A stretch of DNA of 27,718 nucleotides from Anaerolineae bacterium (GTDB lineage Bacteria; Chloroflexota; Anaerolineae; B4-G1). Location of the stretch: contig JADHWW010000121.1 of NCBI GenBank assembly GCA_016783285.1, forward strand, positions 1 to 27,718, read 5' to 3'. The notes under the pieces were generated by a model. It had not been told where the DNA came from. It searched no databases and saw nothing but the letters and a program-made list of their open reading frames with translations. The position numbers were made by a program, and so were the translations under genes. Every line of letters starts with the position of its first letter. The stretch's first letter is position 1. Below, piece by piece: positions 7,209 through 15,738 of the stretch.

Positions 7209-7946
7209 TCAGTACCTTACTTCCATCAGACACAGCCCGTGCGGAGGGGCCGTCGGGCCGGCGCGGCTGCGATCACACGATGCCAGCGCCGCCACGAACT
7301 CTTCCACGCTCATCCTGCCCTGCCCCACCTGGAGCAACGAGCCGACGATACTGCGCACCATGTGGTAGAGAAAAGCATTGGCCTCAATGTCAAAGGTCAG
7401 CCAGGGCATCTCCCCGCCCCACTCCGCCGCCAGCACCCGCCGCACCGTGACTTCGCCCTGCGGCGGCTGCCCGAAGGCGGCGAAGTCATGCTCGCCCACC
7501 AGGGACTGTGCCGCTTGCTGCATCGCCGCCACGTCCAGCGGATGAGCGATGTGCAGGCTATACCGCCGGGCCAGGGGCCAGCGCACCAGCGCGTTGTAAA
7601 GCGTGTACCGGTAACGCCGGCTGTGGGCGTCGTAGCGCGGGTGAAAGTCCGGCGCGGCTTGCTCAACCTCCTGGACAGCAACGTCGGCGGGCAGGACGGC
7701 GTTCAATGCCCGGTGCAGATCATCCAACCTGTGCCGCCAGACTGCATCGAAAGCGATGACCTGTCCCGCCGCGTGTACGCCAGCGTCGGTGCGGCCTGCC
7801 GCCAGGATGGTAATTGCCTCCTGGGATACCCGAGCCAACGCCGTCTCCAGTGCCGCCTGAACAGTTGGCCCGTTGGCCTGTCGTTGGAACCCGCTATAGT
7901 CCGTCCCGTCGTAGGCCACGACCGCCCGCACCCGCATCTTGTTCAT
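7209..7946 (-). CDS. truA: tRNA pseudouridine(38-40) synthase
   Basis: 245 residues. TruA isomerises uridines 38, 39 and 40 in the tRNA anticodon arm. The catalytic Asp54 is in GRTDAGVHA, and RYRYTLYN and FLYHMVRSIVGSLLQVG are family motifs. The start is uncertain: ATG 7946 (MNKMRVRA) or ATG 7937 (MRVRAVV); no good Shine-Dalgarno precedes either because the upstream 27 bases are a heptad repeat carrying additional ATGs. truA after rplQ is a common arrangement. Confidence 0.95.
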   Translation of the reverse strand: MNKMRVRAVVAYDGTDYSGFQRQANGPTVQAALETALARVSQEAITILAAGRTDAGVHAAGQVIAFDAVWRHRLDDLHRALNAVLPADVAVQEVEQAAPDFHPRYDAHSRRYRYTLYNALVRWPLARRYSLHIAHPLDVAAMQQAAQSLVGEHDFAAFGQPPQGEVTVRRVLAAEWGGEMPWLTFDIEANAFLYHMVRSIVGSLLQVGQGRMSVEEFVAALASCDRSRAGPTAPPHGLCLMEVRY

Positions 7947-7970
7947 TGGTCATTGGTCATTGGTCATTGT
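7943..7970. repeat. heptanucleotide array (TCATTGG), four units, at the truA start
   Basis: TCATTGG three times then TCATTGT (7943-7970). On the minus strand it reads ATGACCA repeats and offers a tiny frame ATG ACC AAT GAC CAA TGA just before the truA start. Same unit as at 4011-4052. Confidence 0.9.
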
Positions 7971-7976
7971 CCCGCC

Positions 7977-8390
7977 CTATTCCTCAACCAACTCTAACAG
8001 GACCATCGGCGCGGCGTCGCCCTTACGCGGCCCCAGTTTATAGATGCGGGTGTAGCCGCCGGGCCGGTCCACGTAACGCGGCGCGATCTCTGCGAACAAC
8101 TTTTCTAAAACATCCACTCTCGTGCCGTCAGGCTCCGTCACCCACCGGTGCAGCCGGCCGGCTGCCAGCCGGCGGGCGTGGACGCCACGACTCGGGTTCT
8201 CACGCTCCGCTTCCAGTCCCCGCTTCGCCAGTGTGATCAGTTTCTCCGCCTGCCCACGGATCGCCTTGGCTTTCGCTGCCGTCGTCTCAATGCACTCGTG
8301 GTGGAACAACGCCGTCACCAGATTGCGGCGCAAAGCCTTGCGGTGACCACTGGAGCGATTCAGTTTCTTCCCTGCGACGCGATGGCGCAT
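7977..8390 (-). CDS. rplQ: 50S ribosomal protein L17 (bL17)
   Basis: 137 residues. MRHRVAGKKLNRSSGHRKALRRNLVTALF is the L17 N-terminal pattern, with TTAAKAKAIRGQAEKLITLAKRG next. ATG 8390 directly abuts the rpoA stop, and its ribosome site (GGAGGTGCATAG) lies inside the end of rpoA, so translation is probably coupled, as in the alpha operon of many bacteria. Confidence 0.97.
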   Translation of the reverse strand: MRHRVAGKKLNRSSGHRKALRRNLVTALFHHECIETTAAKAKAIRGQAEKLITLAKRGLEAERENPSRGVHARRLAAGRLHRWVTEPDGTRVDVLEKLFAEIAPRYVDRPGGYTRIYKLGPRKGDAAPMVLLELVEE

Positions 8391-9344
8391 CTATGCACCT
8401 CCACTCTCACTTGCACTCTCCTCCAACAAGCCTTGCTCCCGGAGGCGTTCTTTCAATTCAGTCAGCGACTTTTCCCCAAAGTTACGGATAGTCAGTAAAG
8501 TATCATCTCCCCGCTCCAGCATCTCCAACACCTCGCCCACGCTGGTGATGCCGGTGCGCCTGAGAGAGTTGAACACGCGCACACTTAGATCGAGTTGTTC
8601 GACGGGAATCTCATAGACCTCGCTGGGAAGAATGACCTCCTCTTCGACCAGTTCGATCTCCTCTTCCAGAGTGAGGCCGGCGATCAGCCGCAGATGAGTC
8701 ACCAGAATATGAGCCGCTTCCTTGAGCGCATCCAGTGGCGCAGTCCGCCCGTCACTCCATATCTCTAACGTCAGGCGGTCGTAGTTGGTCATCTGGCCCA
8801 CCCGCGCCCGACCCACGTCGAACGCGACGCGGCGAATGGGACTGAATATAGCATCCACGGGCAGTTCACCGATGGGCACTCGACCACGCCCCACGGCCGG
8901 CAGGTAACCCCGACCCTGTTCGACAGTGAACCCGATGTCGAGATGTACGTCGCTGGAATCCACGGCAAAGAGATATAGGTCCGGGTTCAGGATTTCTATC
9001 TCCGGCGGGGCCTGTATGTCGCCAGCCGTCACCGTGCCCTCGCTCCGCACCTGGAGCGACATACTCATTGGCTCCTGACTTTCCATCTGCAGGTGCAACT
9101 GTTTGACCTGCAATACAAACCGCATCACGTCCTCTCGCACGCCTGGAATGACAGTGAACTCGTGCGCAATATCGGAAATGCGGATTAAAGTCACTGCCGC
9201 GCCAGACAGCGACGAGAGCAACACTCGTCGGAGCGCGTTACCCAACGTAATCCCAAAACCACTCTCCAGTGGACCGATCACAAATCGGCCATACATCTGG
9301 GAGATCGCATCTGTCTCAATTTTCGGTAGCACTGGAACTGACAA
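8391..9344 (-). CDS. rpoA: RNA polymerase alpha subunit
   Basis: 317 residues. The N-terminal dimerisation domain (about 1-225) includes GRFVIGPLESGFGITLGNALRRVLLSSLSGAAV; the C-terminal DNA- and activator-binding domain (about 245-300) includes LDLSVRVFNSLRRTGI and RNFGEKSLTELKERL. The start is TTG 9344: it follows AGGAGG with an ideal 6-base gap and gives the usual distance to the conserved KIE segment; no in-frame ATG upstream fits. A small hairpin (CGAAGGTT / AACCTTCG, 9426-9461) lies in the 167-base spacer after rpsD. Confidence 0.97.
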   Translation of the reverse strand: MSVPVLPKIETDAISQMYGRFVIGPLESGFGITLGNALRRVLLSSLSGAAVTLIRISDIAHEFTVIPGVREDVMRFVLQVKQLHLQMESQEPMSMSLQVRSEGTVTAGDIQAPPEIEILNPDLYLFAVDSSDVHLDIGFTVEQGRGYLPAVGRGRVPIGELPVDAIFSPIRRVAFDVGRARVGQMTNYDRLTLEIWSDGRTAPLDALKEAAHILVTHLRLIAGLTLEEEIELVEEEVILPSEVYEIPVEQLDLSVRVFNSLRRTGITSVGEVLEMLERGDDTLLTIRNFGEKSLTELKERLREQGLLEESASESGGA

Positions 9345-9511
9345 CCCTCGCCTCCTGCGTTCGTTTAGCCTCTGGCCTGCGCGGAAAGGGCCTCGTGGAA
9401 CGAAACAGAATTCAGCCCACTCTCACGAAGGTTACGAGTAAAAGTTGTCGTCGAACCTTCGCCAGGGTATCGTCCAGGAACAGGCCAAGAGGTGAGACGT
9501 TTGACCCCTCC

Positions 9512-10156
9512 CTAGCGCGAATAGTACTCTACAATCAGATGGTCATCCACCGTCGTCTGGATGTCCTCTCGCGCAGGCGTCTTTAACACTCGAGCCGTCA
9601 TCGTCTGTGCATCCAGGCTCAACCAGTCTGGCACCGATCCTTCATCCAACCGGTCGCCACGCTCCTTAAAGTACGTGCGCTTACGGCTCCCCTCCCGCAC
9701 CGTAATCGCATCCTGCGGACGGACGATGTAGGACGGGATGTTTGTGCGGCGGCCGTTGACGACAAAGTGACCATGCGACACCAATTGGCGCGCTTGTGCC
9801 CGTGAGTCAGCAAACCCTAACCGGTAGACGACGTTATCCAGCCGGCTCTCCAACAGCATGAGCAGATTCTCACCGGTCAGGCCCGGCCGGCGCTCCGCCT
9901 CGCGGAAGTAACGCCGGAACTGACGCTCCAGCACCCCATAGATGCGCCGCGCCTTCTGCTTCGCACGCAACTGGCGCGAATAGTCAGAAGAACGACGACG
10001 ACGGCGGAAACGGGCTAGCCGGCCATGTTCGCCCGGTGGATAGCCACGTTCTCGCTCAAACGGGCACTTGGGCGAGAGACAACGCGCCCCTTTCAAAAAC
10101 AGTTTTTCCCCTTCACGACGGCACAGTTTACAGACCGGGCCGGTATATCTGGCCAT
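9512..10156 (-). CDS. rpsD: 30S ribosomal protein S4 (uS4), zinc-binding form
   Basis: 214 residues. A cysteine cluster at the N-terminus (Cys9, Cys12, Cys26, Cys31) marks the zinc-containing S4 type. The S4 RNA-binding domain is at about 100-165 ([32 protein letters not shown]). S4 nucleates 30S assembly, and in E. coli also represses its operon; no matching leader structure was recognised here. ATG 10156 follows AGGAGTGAGAGT. Confidence 0.97.
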   Translation of the reverse strand: MARYTGPVCKLCRREGEKLFLKGARCLSPKCPFERERGYPPGEHGRLARFRRRRRSSDYSRQLRAKQKARRIYGVLERQFRRYFREAERRPGLTGENLLMLLESRLDNVVYRLGFADSRAQARQLVSHGHFVVNGRRTNIPSYIVRPQDAITVREGSRKRTYFKERGDRLDEGSVPDWLSLDAQTMTARVLKTPAREDIQTTVDDHLIVEYYSR

Positions 10157-10213
10157 ACTCTCACTCCTAGTTCATCATGGCGGAAATCCCTCGGTAGTTG
10201 CAGGGCAAGCACC

Positions 10214-10354
10214 GGTTGAGTAACTTCGTAGCGCCAGCGGAGAAGTGTATCGAAACCCTTGTACTGAGCCTGTCGAAGTGAAGCGTTTTCTGCCCACAGG
10301 AGCGCCTTTGACAAGCCGCTTGGTCTCGATACGTCGCTTCGCTCCTACTCGACC
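10214..10354. repeat. mosaic of three dispersed-repeat fragments between rpsK and rpsD
   Basis: 10214-10257 runs from GGTTGAGTA to TATCGAAACC; 10256-10278 carries, on the minus strand, CTTCGACAGGCTCAGTACAA; 10322-10354 runs from GGTCTCGATACG to CTACTCGACC. All resemble small palindromic repeats common in environmental Chloroflexota and Actinomycetota genomes. The middle piece resembles the unit inserted in fusA. Confidence 0.75.
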
Positions 10355-10370
10355 GGCGCTCTCCCCCGCG

Positions 10371-10772
10371 CTACGTCCGGCGCTTCTTGGGCGGACGACA
10401 GCCGTTATGCGGAAACGGAGTCACATCGGCGATAGAGCGCACCCTCAGGCCTGCCGCCTGAATAGAGCGGATCGCCGCTTCCCGCCCAGGGCCAGGCCCT
10501 TTGACGTAGACATCCACCTCAGTCATCCCATTGCCCATGGCATCTCTAGCCGCTTTCCGAGCAGCCTGCCGGGCCGCGAAGGGTGTGCTCTTGCGTGATC
10601 CCCTGAACCCAACCGTCCCTCCACTAGCCCAGTTGATGACGTTCCCTTGCGTGTCAGTCACCGTCACGATTGTGTTGTTGAAAGTGGCGTGAACGTGGGC
10701 CTGTCCACGCGGCACATTCTTCTTGACCCGGCGTCCTCCCCGACGCCGGCCCGTTTGCCTATCTCGCGCCAT
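10371..10772 (-). CDS. rpsK: 30S ribosomal protein S11 (uS11)
   Basis: 133 residues. [27 protein letters not shown], the [13 protein letters not shown] segment and the C-terminal [16 protein letters not shown] are the S11 signature. It sits on the 30S platform near the E-site mRNA path. ATG 10772 follows GGGAGGGGTA. Confidence 0.98.
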   Translation of the reverse strand: MARDRQTGRRRGGRRVKKNVPRGQAHVHATFNNTIVTVTDTQGNVINWASGGTVGFRGSRKSTPFAARQAARKAARDAMGNGMTEVDVYVKGPGPGREAAIRSIQAAGLRVRSIADVTPFPHNGCRPPKKRRT

Positions 10773-10798
10773 TACCCCTCCCGCGTAAACACACGCTG

Positions 10799-11188
10799 CT
10801 ACTTCTTCTTCATCCCACGTCGCCGCCCGCGGCCAGGCACCGTCTTCTTGGGGCCACGCTTGGTACGGGCATTCGTCCGCGTACGCTGACCGTGCACCGG
10901 CAGATTGCGGCGGTGCCGCAGACCTCGATAGCTTCCAATATCTATCAAGCGCCTGATGTTCATCTGCACCTGACGCCGCAAATCACCTTCGACCTGACAC
11001 TCGCGTTCAATAACCTCGCGCAGGGCAGCAACATCTGATTCTGTCAACTCCTTAACCCGCATATCGGGATTCACTCCGGCCTTGCGCAGAATCTCACCGC
11101 TCAGACTACGTCCGATGCCGTAGATATACGTCAGGCCGATTTCTACTCGCTTGTTTCGTGGCAGGTCCACCCCTGCAATACGCGCCAT
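10799..11188 (-). CDS. rpsM: 30S ribosomal protein S13 (uS13)
   Basis: 129 residues. [25 protein letters not shown] and [21 protein letters not shown] are diagnostic; the basic tail contacts the P-site tRNA. I chose ATG 11188 (GGAGGAAGT in front) and not the open frame reaching 11218, which runs into the GCAATCT array. Confidence 0.97.
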   Translation of the reverse strand: MARIAGVDLPRNKRVEIGLTYIYGIGRSLSGEILRKAGVNPDMRVKELTESDVAALREVIERECQVEGDLRRQVQMNIRRLIDIGSYRGLRHRRNLPVHGQRTRTNARTKRGPKKTVPGRGRRRGMKKK

Positions 11189-11200
11189 ACTTCCTCCCCC

Positions 11201-11228
11201 GCAATCTGCAATCTGCAATCTGCAATCT
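11201..11228. repeat. heptanucleotide array (GCAATCT), four exact units
   Basis: GCAATCT four times without a mismatch, between rpmJ and rpsM, only 2 bases from the rpmJ stop and 12 from the rpsM start. Confidence 0.95.
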
Positions 11229-11229
11229 A

Positions 11230-11343
11230 CTATCCTTGGCGTTGCTTGTGCTTTGGGTTCTCACAAATCACCCGCACCACGCCACGTCGCCGGACAATCT
11301 TGCACTTTGGACAACGCTTCTTCACTGAGGGCGACACTTTCAT
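11230..11343 (-). CDS. rpmJ: 50S ribosomal protein L36 (bL36), zinc form
   Basis: 37 residues: [20 protein letters not shown] followed by [17 protein letters not shown]. The Cys11-x2-Cys14 ... Cys27-x4-His32 zinc set is complete. AGGAGGTGTAGTGCG precedes ATG 11343. L36 is a late-joining 50S protein; its usual place between infA and rpsM is kept, but infA is missing. Confidence 0.97.
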   Translation of the reverse strand: MKVSPSVKKRCPKCKIVRRRGVVRVICENPKHKQRQG

Positions 11344-11372
11344 CGCACTACACCTCCTGACCTAATGTTATC

Positions 11373-11471
11373 AAGACCTCCGAGGTCTTCGGCAGAGCCT
11401 CACAGGTGCAACCCATACCGTACTTGCCGTAAATTCTCGTCGTGCAAGGGCACGCAAGACCTCGGAGGTCT
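11373..11471. repeat. pair of AAGACCTC(C/G)GAGGTCTT palindromes filling the secY-rpmJ spacer
   Basis: AAGACCTCCGAGGTCTT at 11373-11389 and AAGACCTCGGAGGTCT at 11456-11471, each self-complementary and also inverted relative to each other, with 66 bases between. Together they occupy most of the 134-base spacer where infA, map or adk are often found. Confidence 0.85.
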
Positions 11472-11477
11472 GAGCGA

Positions 11478-12815
11478 CTATTTGATGAATCCTTCGTAGT
11501 GACGCATCAAGAGTTGGGCCTCCAACTGACGCATCGTATCCAACACCACGCCGACTACGATCAAGAGACCCGAGGCAGTAATGAGCAACGCCTGTGTATG
11601 CAAGAACAGGTCCACGATATGGGGCAACACTGCCACACCACCCAGGAACAATGCGCCTACCAGAGTAATGCGGCGGTAGACGGAGTTAATATAGTCAGCC
11701 GTCTTCTTACCTGGCCTGATCCCTGGGATGAACCCCCCTTGTCGTTTCAGCGCGCCTGGCAAATCCTGCTGCTGGACCATCACGTCGGTATAAAAATAGG
11801 TGAAACCCACAACTGTCAGGAAGTAGATCAGACCGTACCAAACATTCTGGGGGGTAAAGAAATTCATCACCCCCTGGGCAAACTGGGACACAGTGGCGTT
11901 CTCACCGCCGACGAAGAACTGCGCAAGCACTGCCGGGAAGACGAGAATGGACTGGGCAAAAATCAGTGGGATCATCCCCGCCATGTTGACCCGCAAGGGG
12001 ATGTGAGTGCTTCCACCGCCGTACATCTTCATGCCCCGCACCCGCTTACCGTATTGCACCGGGACACGCCGCTCACCTTCCTGCACCACTACGATCACGA
12101 ACATCGTGATGGCCATGATAGCCAGGAAGACACCCAGCATCAACACACCCATCCCCACGCCGCCGCCCTCCATTGTCTGAGCCTGAACCCAGACGCGCAC
12201 GATGTTCTGCGGCACGCCGGCCACGATGCCGCCAAAGATGATCAGCGAAAGCCCGTTACCGATGCCCTGCTCGGTGATCAAATCTCCCAACCAGATGGCG
12301 AACATCGTGCCGGCCACCATCGCCACCAGCACTGCAATGGTAGATAGGGTATTCTCCGGTGAGTCGAAACCAAAGTTAGGCAAAACGGGAGAGGTGCCGA
12401 AACGGTTAAAGCCCTGGGCCTGCCCGAAAGCCTGCAGCAACCCCAGAGGAACAGCCAGGTAGTACGTCCACTGGTTCATCTTGCGCCGGCCGGCCTCTCC
12501 CTCCTGGGCCAGCCGCTCCAACTTTGGGATGATCGGTTGCAGCAACTGCATGATAATGGAAGCGGTGATGTACGGAGAGACTCCGTTCGCCATAACCGAG
12601 AAATTCGCCACCGCCCCGCCAGAGAGCATGTTGAGAACATTGAACAACTGGCTGGCGCCACCGGTGCCCGCCATCAGTTGCTGCAGAGCCTCCTGATCCA
12701 CCCCCGGTACTGGCACGTGCGCCGCCAGCCGGTAGATGACGAGAATCAGCAGCGTATACAACAACTTGCGCCGCAAATCGGGCAGGGCCATGGCGTTCCG
12801 CAGAGCCTTAATCAT
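11478..12815 (-). CDS. secY: preprotein translocase subunit SecY
   Basis: 445 residues, ten predicted membrane helices. It forms the protein-conducting channel with SecE/SecG. The first helix region (LLYTLLILVIYRLAAHVPVPGVD), plug and pore region SGGAVANFSVMANGVSPYITASIIMQLL, and the cytosolic loop GGFIPGIRPGKKTADYI are typical. ATG 12815 follows AGGAGTGAAGCG. It lies after rplO, as in spc operons. Confidence 0.98.
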   Translation of the reverse strand: MIKALRNAMALPDLRRKLLYTLLILVIYRLAAHVPVPGVDQEALQQLMAGTGGASQLFNVLNMLSGGAVANFSVMANGVSPYITASIIMQLLQPIIPKLERLAQEGEAGRRKMNQWTYYLAVPLGLLQAFGQAQGFNRFGTSPVLPNFGFDSPENTLSTIAVLVAMVAGTMFAIWLGDLITEQGIGNGLSLIIFGGIVAGVPQNIVRVWVQAQTMEGGGVGMGVLMLGVFLAIMAITMFVIVVVQEGERRVPVQYGKRVRGMKMYGGGSTHIPLRVNMAGMIPLIFAQSILVFPAVLAQFFVGGENATVSQFAQGVMNFFTPQNVWYGLIYFLTVVGFTYFYTDVMVQQQDLPGALKRQGGFIPGIRPGKKTADYINSVYRRITLVGALFLGGVAVLPHIVDLFLHTQALLITASGLLIVVGVVLDTMRQLEAQLLMRHYEGFIK

Positions 12816-12862
12816 CGCTTCACTCCTAATCCTTTATCCGTTGCTGTCCTGCAATCCGCGTT

Positions 12863-13342
12863 CTACCGCGTTCGATAGCCACCTCGCTGCCAGTCCAATT
12901 CCTCCACCATCCCCCCGGCTGCCTCAATCTTGGCCCGTGCACTGGCCGAAAACCGGTGCGCCTTCACCGTGAGCGGGGACTCTAGTTCTCCGCGTCCCAG
13001 AACAACCACCAACTCGTCCGCCCGCTTGATGATGCCCGCCTCGACCAGGGCCTCTGGCGTGACCTCGGCTCCCTCCTGAAAACCCGCGAGCCGCTCCAGG
13101 TTGACCGGCGTGAACCGGACGCGCCACGGATCACGAAAGCCCACACCGCGCGCGAAAGGCAGCTTTCGTACCAAAGGCAACTGACCACCCTCAAAGTAGG
13201 GCCGCACGCCACCACCGCTACGGGCATTCTGGCCTTTCGTACCGCGTCCGGCTGTCTTACCCTGCCCGGCAGCGATGCCGCGCCCCACGCGCTTACGTCT
13301 CTTCACCGTTCCTTCAGCGGGCCTCAAATCATGTAACTTCAC
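12863..13342 (-). CDS. rplO: 50S ribosomal protein L15 (uL15)
   Basis: 159 residues. [37 protein letters not shown] and the GG-rich stretch ([23 protein letters not shown]) are the L15 pattern. The start is GTG 13342, preceded by GAGGGGGTGAGGG, a G-rich repeated run that doubles as ribosome site. Confidence 0.97.
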   Translation of the reverse strand: MKLHDLRPAEGTVKRRKRVGRGIAAGQGKTAGRGTKGQNARSGGGVRPYFEGGQLPLVRKLPFARGVGFRDPWRVRFTPVNLERLAGFQEGAEVTPEALVEAGIIKRADELVVVLGRGELESPLTVKAHRFSASARAKIEAAGGMVEELDWQRGGYRTR

Positions 13343-13363
13343 CCCTCACCCCCTCACCCCCTC

Positions 13364-13387
13364 AACCAACTAACCAACTAACCAATC
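13364..13387. repeat. octanucleotide array AACCAACT, three units, over the rpmD stop
   Basis: AACCAACT twice then AACCAATC. The rpmD stop (13378-13380) lies within it. Confidence 0.8.
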
Positions 13388-13554
13388 TCCTCCACCGCCA
13401 CCAGGTGTCTCACCTTGGCGACCATCCCCCGGATGACCGGCGTATCCTTCTGCTCCACCGTCTGATGCATCCGCCGCAGACCCAATGCCCGCACCGTCCG
13501 CTTCTGCCGGTACGAATACCCAATCGGGCTCTTGGTCAACGTAATCCGCAACAC
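13378..13554 (-). CDS. rpmD: 50S ribosomal protein L30 (uL30)
   Basis: 58 residues from GTG 13554: [20 protein letters not shown]... with [28 protein letters not shown], exactly L30 size and pattern. An ATG at 13620, overlapping the rpsE stop as ATGA, is in frame and would add 22 residues ([11 protein letters not shown]...) coded by an 8-base repeat array; that extension is not part of the family. GGAG at the array's edge lies 5 bases before the GTG, so the repeat itself seems to supply the ribosome site. The long start is less likely but cannot be excluded. Confidence 0.9.
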   Translation of the reverse strand: MLRITLTKSPIGYSYRQKRTVRALGLRRMHQTVEQKDTPVIRGMVAKVRHLVAVEEIG

Positions 13555-13558
13555 CTTC

Positions 13559-13618
13559 GCTCCCCTGCTCCCCTGCTCCTCTACTCCTCTGCTCCTCCGC
13601 TCCTCCGCTCCCCTGCTC
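13559..13618. repeat. octanucleotide array (GCTCCTCT type), 7.5 units, between rpsE and rpmD
   Basis: GCTCCCCT, GCTCCCCT, GCTCCTCT, ACTCCTCT, GCTCCTCC, GCTCCTCC, GCTCCCCT, GCTC. On the minus strand it is purine-rich (AGGGGAGC) with repeated Shine-Dalgarno-like GGAG cores. Confidence 0.92.
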
Positions 13619-14147
13619 ATCGCCCTCGCCTCCAGAACGGCATCACCTGGGCTTCAGGCACACCCCGCTCACGGGCCACGTCCTCCACGCGACGCAGTTG
13701 CGCCAGGCCATCCATCGTCGCGTGCACCACGTTGAGCACGTTAGAACTACCCTGCGACTTGGTGAGAACATCGTGTATGCCGACAGCCTCCAACACGGCG
13801 CGTACACCACCGCCAGCGATCACACCCGTCCCTGGCGTGGCCGGCTTGAGCAGCACTTTCGCACCGCCACACCGCCCGACCACCTCGTGGGGAATCGTGG
13901 TCTGCACCAACGACACGGGCCGCATGTAACGCCGCGCTCGTTCCGTCGCCTTACGAATCGCATCGGGCACACCCCGCGCCTTGCCGACTCCTATGCCGAC
14001 CTGGCCACGATTGTCGCCCACCACCGCCACCACGCGGAAGTTGAAGCGACGTCCGCCCTTGACGACCTTGGCGACCCTCGTGATGTCCACGACACGCTCG
14101 TCCAGTTCCTCTCGCTCTTCCAAGCCCTTGCGACTCCTTCTGGCCAT
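13617..14147 (-). CDS. rpsE: 30S ribosomal protein S5 (uS5)
   Basis: 176 residues. S5 N-terminal double-stranded RNA-binding domain ([29 protein letters not shown]) and C-terminal domain ([35 protein letters not shown]) are clear. S5 lines the mRNA entry channel and takes part in decoding accuracy. ATG 14147 follows GGAGGCAGA; the open frame up to 14195 (GTG) lacks support. Confidence 0.97.
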   Translation of the reverse strand: MARRSRKGLEEREELDERVVDITRVAKVVKGGRRFNFRVVAVVGDNRGQVGIGVGKARGVPDAIRKATERARRYMRPVSLVQTTIPHEVVGRCGGAKVLLKPATPGTGVIAGGGVRAVLEAVGIHDVLTKSQGSSNVLNVVHATMDGLAQLRRVEDVARERGVPEAQVMPFWRRGR

Positions 14148-14197
14148 TCTGCCTCCGTTGCGCCTTAAACCTTTGCCTTCAAAACTCGAGCCCACCT

Positions 14198-14245
14198 GTG
14201 GTGCAGGCTTTCGAGCCTGCCGGCAGCCTGGAAAGGCTGCCCCAC
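14198..14245. repeat. double-hairpin element between rplR and rpsE
   Basis: GCAGGCT-TTCG-AGCCTGC (14203-14220) beside GGCAGCCT-GGAA-AGGCTGCC (14222-14241), framed by GTGG and CCAC. The same plan, with the same TTC(G/T) and GGAA loops, appears at 16503-16559. Confidence 0.85.
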
Positions 14246-14257
14246 CCTGCCTTCTGC

Positions 14258-14623
14258 CTAGAACTCGAGCCCACCTTCACGGGCTGCGTTCGCCAGAGCC
14301 TTCACTCGACCATGATACTTGTACCCACCACAGTCAAAGACCACCTTCTTGATACCCTGGCTCAACGCACGCTCCGCCAACACCTTGCCCACCACGCGCG
14401 CCTGCTCGGTCTTTGTCAACCCCTGAATCTGCGCTTCTACCTCTGGAGTAATGGTCGAAGCGGAGACCAACGTACACCCCTGGCTGTCATCAACCACCTG
14501 GGCGTAGATGTGACGCAGACTGCGAAAAACGTTCAATCGCGGCCGCTCTGGTACTCCAAACACACGTTTCCGTACACGCCTATGTCGCCGCAGGCGGGCC
14601 ACTCGACGATCAATCTCTGGCAT
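14258..14623 (-). CDS. rplR: 50S ribosomal protein L18 (uL18)
   Basis: 121 residues, normal length. [29 protein letters not shown] and [28 protein letters not shown] are typical; L18 binds 5S rRNA with L5. ATG 14623 follows GAGGTCAAGAT. Confidence 0.97.
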   Translation of the reverse strand: MPEIDRRVARLRRHRRVRKRVFGVPERPRLNVFRSLRHIYAQVVDDSQGCTLVSASTITPEVEAQIQGLTKTEQARVVGKVLAERALSQGIKKVVFDCGGYKYHGRVKALANAAREGGLEF

Positions 14624-14645
14624 ATCTTGACCTCAATTCACCAAA

Positions 14646-15197
14646 CTAGACACCAACCTTGCCGGCCTTACCAGCCTTGCGACGAACATACTCGCCGACG
14701 TAACGGATACCCTTACCCTTATAGGGCTCCGGTGGCCGCCAGGCGCGAATCTCTGCCGTCACTTGTCCGACCAGTTCCTTGTCAATCCCACGCACCGTGA
14801 TGCGCTTGGTGCGGGGTTCAACCTCGAACTGAATTTCTTCAGGCGGGACGATATGCACCGAATGAGAGAAACCCAGGTGTAGCATCAGACTACCATCCCC
14901 CTGCAAGTCCACGCGATACCCCACGCCGTGGATCTCTAACTGCTTCTGGAAACCCTGCGTCACGCCGATCACCATATTGTTCAACAGCGCCCGAGTCAGA
15001 CCGTGCAGCGCCTTGTGATGCCGTTGATCGGTCGGGCGACGCACCTTCAACTGACCGTCTTCCAGCACGACCTCCATATCCGGGTGAAACTCGCGTGAAA
15101 GGCCGCCCTTGGGCCCCGTCACCGTCACCTGGACACCTCGAATATCCGCCCTCACCCCTTCGGGTAGAGAAATGGGCATACGACCAATCCGTGACAC
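14646..15197 (-). CDS. rplF: 50S ribosomal protein L6 (uL6)
   Basis: 183 residues. SRIGRMPISLPEGV at the start, VTVTGPKGGLSREFHPDM, and the C-terminal AEIRAWRPPEPYKGKGIRYVGEYVRRKAGK are diagnostic. L6 lies near the factor-binding site. The start is GTG 15197, 6 bases after GGGAGG; the longer frame to 15269 would pass through the repeat at 15211-15238. Confidence 0.97.
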   Translation of the reverse strand: MSRIGRMPISLPEGVRADIRGVQVTVTGPKGGLSREFHPDMEVVLEDGQLKVRRPTDQRHHKALHGLTRALLNNMVIGVTQGFQKQLEIHGVGYRVDLQGDGSLMLHLGFSHSVHIVPPEEIQFEVEPRTKRITVRGIDKELVGQVTAEIRAWRPPEPYKGKGIRYVGEYVRRKAGKAGKVGV

Positions 15198-15210
15198 TAC
15201 CTGCCTCCCG

Positions 15211-15238
15211 TGTACGGGCGCGATTACCGCGCCCTTAC
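15211..15238. repeat. GTAAGGGCGCGG...CGCCCGTACA hairpin element, overlapping the rpsH stop
   Basis: Minus strand: GTAAGGGCGCGGTAATCGCG then CCCGTACA; GGGCGCGG pairs imperfectly with the CGCGCCC side. Its first bases (GTAA) overlap the rpsH stop TAA. Same family as 15666-15738. Confidence 0.8.
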
Positions 15239-15642
15239 CACACGTAACACAACACCTCACCGCCCACACCCAGGCGGCGAGCCTGCTGGCCCGTCAACAC
15301 CCCTTTGGGCGTCGTGAGAATAGCGATCCCTATGCCACTTCGCACCCACGGTATCTCTGAGGTGCGTGTGTAGACGCGGCATCCTGGCTTACTCACGCGC
15401 TTCAGCCCCGTGAGAACCGGGCGGCGCTCCCTCCGCTGGCCCACGTACTTTAGCCGCATAACCAGTTGGGGCTGCGGACGCTCGCGCGTCACGTAATAAT
15501 CATCGATGAACCCTTCGCCTTTCAGGATAGTGGCAATCGCCACCTTGATCTTGGACGAAGGCATACGCACGCCTGGATGCCCCGCCATCACGGCGTTGCG
15601 GATGCGTGTCAACATATCGGCTATCGGATCAGACATCGTCAT
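15235..15642 (-). CDS. rpsH: 30S ribosomal protein S8 (uS8)
   Basis: 135 residues. [34 protein letters not shown] and the C-terminal [33 protein letters not shown] are diagnostic. S8 binds the central domain of 16S rRNA and, in E. coli, represses the spc operon. ATG 15642 or 15636 (both in MTMSDP); GAGGT lies upstream. The stop TAA overlaps the edge of a repeat. Confidence 0.97.
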   Translation of the reverse strand: MTMSDPIADMLTRIRNAVMAGHPGVRMPSSKIKVAIATILKGEGFIDDYYVTRERPQPQLVMRLKYVGQRRERRPVLTGLKRVSKPGCRVYTRTSEIPWVRSGIGIAILTTPKGVLTGQQARRLGVGGEVLCYVW

Positions 15643-15665
15643 CGAATGAAACCTCGTTTTCGTTT

Positions 15666-15738
15666 TGTACGGGCACAGTTCCGCGCCTGTACGGGCGCGG
15701 TTACCGGCGCTGTACGGGCGCGGTTACCGCGCCCCTAC
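15666..15738. repeat. three tandem TGTACGGGCGCGGTTACCGCGCC-type units, overlapping the rpsN stop
   Basis: Units at 15666-15687, 15688-15710 and 15711-15738; the last ends CCCCTAC (minus strand GTAGGGG), whose TAG is the rpsN stop codon. They fill nearly the whole rpsN-rpsH spacer. Confidence 0.88.

Noticed and set aside
9426..9461. Regulatory hairpin between rpsD and rpoA
   Set aside because: Only an 8-bp stem with a 20-base loop; too weak to annotate as a terminator or regulatory site.
11442..12347. Plus-strand open frame opposite secY
   Set aside because: Antisense of a complete SecY; His-rich shadow translation with no ribosome site.
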